A DNA stretch of 6,534 bases from Rhizobiaceae bacterium (lineage in GTDB: Bacteria > Pseudomonadota > Alphaproteobacteria > Rhizobiales > Rhizobiaceae), in the NCBI GenBank assembly GCA_004299545.1, contig SCRB01000106.1:1-6534 (forward strand), read 5' to 3'. The notes beneath the pieces are model-generated. The model had not been told where the DNA came from and did not search any database. It saw nothing but the letters and a program-made list of their open reading frames with translations. Made by a program: the position numbers and the translations under genes. Positions 5,310 through 6,534 of the stretch are shown here, one piece after another. How positions within the stretch are numbered: position 1 is the first letter of the stretch; the number at the start of each line of letters is the position of its first letter.

Positions 5310-6534
5310 ATGCGCCGTTTTGTGTCTCTGTCGGTCGTGGTGATCGCGCTAGCTGCCGCGGCCACGTGGTATTTTTCGCCGGGCGCTCGCAATTGGACGG
5401 AAAACGTCATCCGTTCGGGCCGCGGTCTTGCAGCAAGCGCCGATGCCACGGAGAGCAAGCCGGCCCAAAAGGGCGCGCCGAGCGGCGTGGCCGTCACGAC
5501 CGCCATAACCAAGACCGCGGATTTTCCGATCCGCCGTTATGCCATCGGCTTCGTTTCCTCGCCGGCTGTCGTCGATGTGAGCGCCCGCATATCGAGCCAG
5601 GTCGAGGTGGTCCATGTCCGTGATGGACAGATGGTCCATGCCGGCGAACTGCTCTTCTCCCTCGATGACCGGGCGCTCAAGGCCGCGCTTGCCAAGGACC
5701 AAGCGACATTGGTCAAGGACCAGGCCCTTTTGGTGAACGCCCAGGCCGATCTCAGCCGGGCGAAGGATCTGATGGCACGTGGCACCGGCACCAAGCAGGC
5801 CTATGATCTGGCCGTCGCGTCGGCGAAGGCCGCGGCCGCAACCGTCGACGCCGACAAGGCGGCCATCGAAGCGGATCAGGTGCAATTGAGCTACGCGACC
5901 ATAAAGGCGCCGATCACCGGACGGCTTGGCGTGATCAAGATCACCAAGGGCAACGTCGTCTCCACCGGCAACAACAACGGAAATTCCTCGCCGCTCGTGA
6001 CGATAACCCAGATGAACCCGCTTGAGGCCACTTTCAGCCTCCCCGAAAGCGATCTGCCCTTGCTGAAGAAGGCGCTTGCCACGACTCCTCCCGCAGAGGT
6101 GCGTCTTTACCGCGATGACGGCAAGAGGCTTCTGGCGACGGGCCATCTGGATTTCGTCGATTCCACCGTCGATACCGCCTCCGGAACCGTCGAGGTAAAG
6201 GCCAGCATGCCGAACGACGATCTGACGCTCTGGCCGGGCCAGTTCGTCGATGTCGTCGTGGAAGCCGGAACGATGCCGGCAATGGCCTCCATTCCCACGG
6301 TTGCCGTCCAGCCGGGCCAAAAAGGGTCCTTCGTCTATGTGGTCAAGCCTGACAATACGGTCCAGGAACAACCGGTGACCGTGGCGATGACGGTCGGCGA
6401 CAACAGCGCGATCAGCAGCGGCCTCAAGAGCGGGGAACAGGTGGTCACGGAGGGGCAGAAAAGCCTCAAGCAGGGAACGCGCGTCAGGATCATGAACGGC
6501 ACGGCGTCCGCCAGCCGGCCGGACCGGAAAGTAG
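5310..6534 (+). CDS. RND efflux pump periplasmic adaptor (membrane fusion protein), 3' end outside window
   Basis: The frame is open from ATG 5310 to the window edge (408 codons, no stop), so the true C-terminus is unseen. It resembles MdtA/MexA-type adaptors, which bridge an inner-membrane RND transporter and an outer-membrane channel. Residues 4-24 form a hydrophobic signal or anchor with no lipobox cysteine. The first half of the split lipoyl domain includes VRDGQMVHAGELLFSLDD (103-120). A helical hairpin follows at about 121-192, with repeated KDQA/AKD patterns and GTGTKQAYD at 158-166. Its return strand, YATIKAPITGRLG, is at 195-207. Beta-barrel (about 235-315) and membrane-proximal (about 325-395) domains follow, with LWPGQFVDV at 307-315. 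GAGG at 5301-5304 is the ribosome site. The next gene downstream is expected to be an RND permease. The drug substrate cannot be told. Confidence 0.93.
   Translation, partial: MRRFVSLSVVVIALAAAATWYFSPGARNWTENVIRSGRGLAASADATESKPAQKGAPSGVAVTTAITKTADFPIRRYAIGFVSSPAVVDVSARISSQVEVVHVRDGQMVHAGELLFSLDDRALKAALAKDQATLVKDQALLVNAQADLSRAKDLMARGTGTKQAYDLAVASAKAAAATVDADKAAIEADQVQLSYATIKAPITGRLGVIKITKGNVVSTGNNNGNSSPLVTITQMNPLEATFSLPESDLPLLKKALATTPPAEVRLYRDDGKRLLATGHLDFVDSTVDTASGTVEVKASMPNDDLTLWPGQFVDVVVEAGTMPAMASIPTVAVQPGQKGSFVYVVKPDNTVQEQPVTVAMTVGDNSAISSGLKSGEQVVTEGQKSLKQGTRVRIMNGTASASRPDRKV

Noticed and set aside
5192..5623. 143-residue plus-strand frame overlapping the start of the efflux adaptor
   Set aside because: It is in a different frame from the adaptor, lacks any domain, and contains Cys/Arg/Gly-rich out-of-frame sequence.
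5349..6371. 340-residue minus-strand frame opposite the efflux adaptor
   Set aside because: A long antisense frame from GC-rich codons. The plus strand encodes clear lipoyl and beta-barrel motifs.

Overview
The window is an ordinary-looking piece of chromosome from a GC-rich alphaproteobacterium, most likely a member of the Hyphomicrobiales (Rhizobiaceae/Phyllobacteriaceae type). The grounds are the high-GC codon use, the strongly rhizobial character of the acetolactate synthase subunits (GDA rather than GDG in the TPP motif; small subunit of about 190 residues starting MNAHLQ), and an attenuator leader peptide in front of them. The assignment rests on remembered family features, not on a search. 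All recognised genes lie on the + strand.

Layout. 67-843: a class I SAM-dependent methyltransferase resembling E. coli YafE. 922-996: tRNA-Thr (anticodon UGU) with its CCA end encoded. 1034-1182: a regulatory leader for the next operon, made of a sigma70-like promoter, a 16-codon leader peptide (MTTALILVGRRVGKAV) rich in Leu/Ile/Val, mutually exclusive RNA stems and a Rho-independent terminator. 1236-3023 and 3071-3643: large and small subunits of acetolactate synthase (ilvI/ilvH, also called ilvB/ilvN). 3841-5037: a cytoplasmic serine hydrolase of the class C beta-lactamase/esterase superfamily. 5310-6534: the periplasmic adaptor of an RND efflux pump, cut off by the window end.

How it works together. 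The ilv genes form a two-gene operon for the first common step of valine, leucine and isoleucine synthesis. Its leader can be read as a classical ribosome-mediated attenuator: stalling on the Leu-Ile-Leu-Val codons should favour read-through, and completing the peptide should favour termination before ilvI. The small subunit keeps the valine-sensing residues of its ACT domain, so control would act both on transcription and on the enzyme. The methyltransferase, serine hydrolase and efflux adaptor look like independent neighbours. The adaptor gene follows a 272-base AT-richer gap with two perfect inverted repeats that could be operators.

No mobile element, CRISPR array or clearly new system was found. 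The most rewarding part is the ilv attenuator, whose leader peptide may be translated from a nearly leaderless mRNA. The start codons of ilvH and the serine hydrolase were chosen against longer GTG-initiated readings, and the adaptor is open to the window end with no stop codon.
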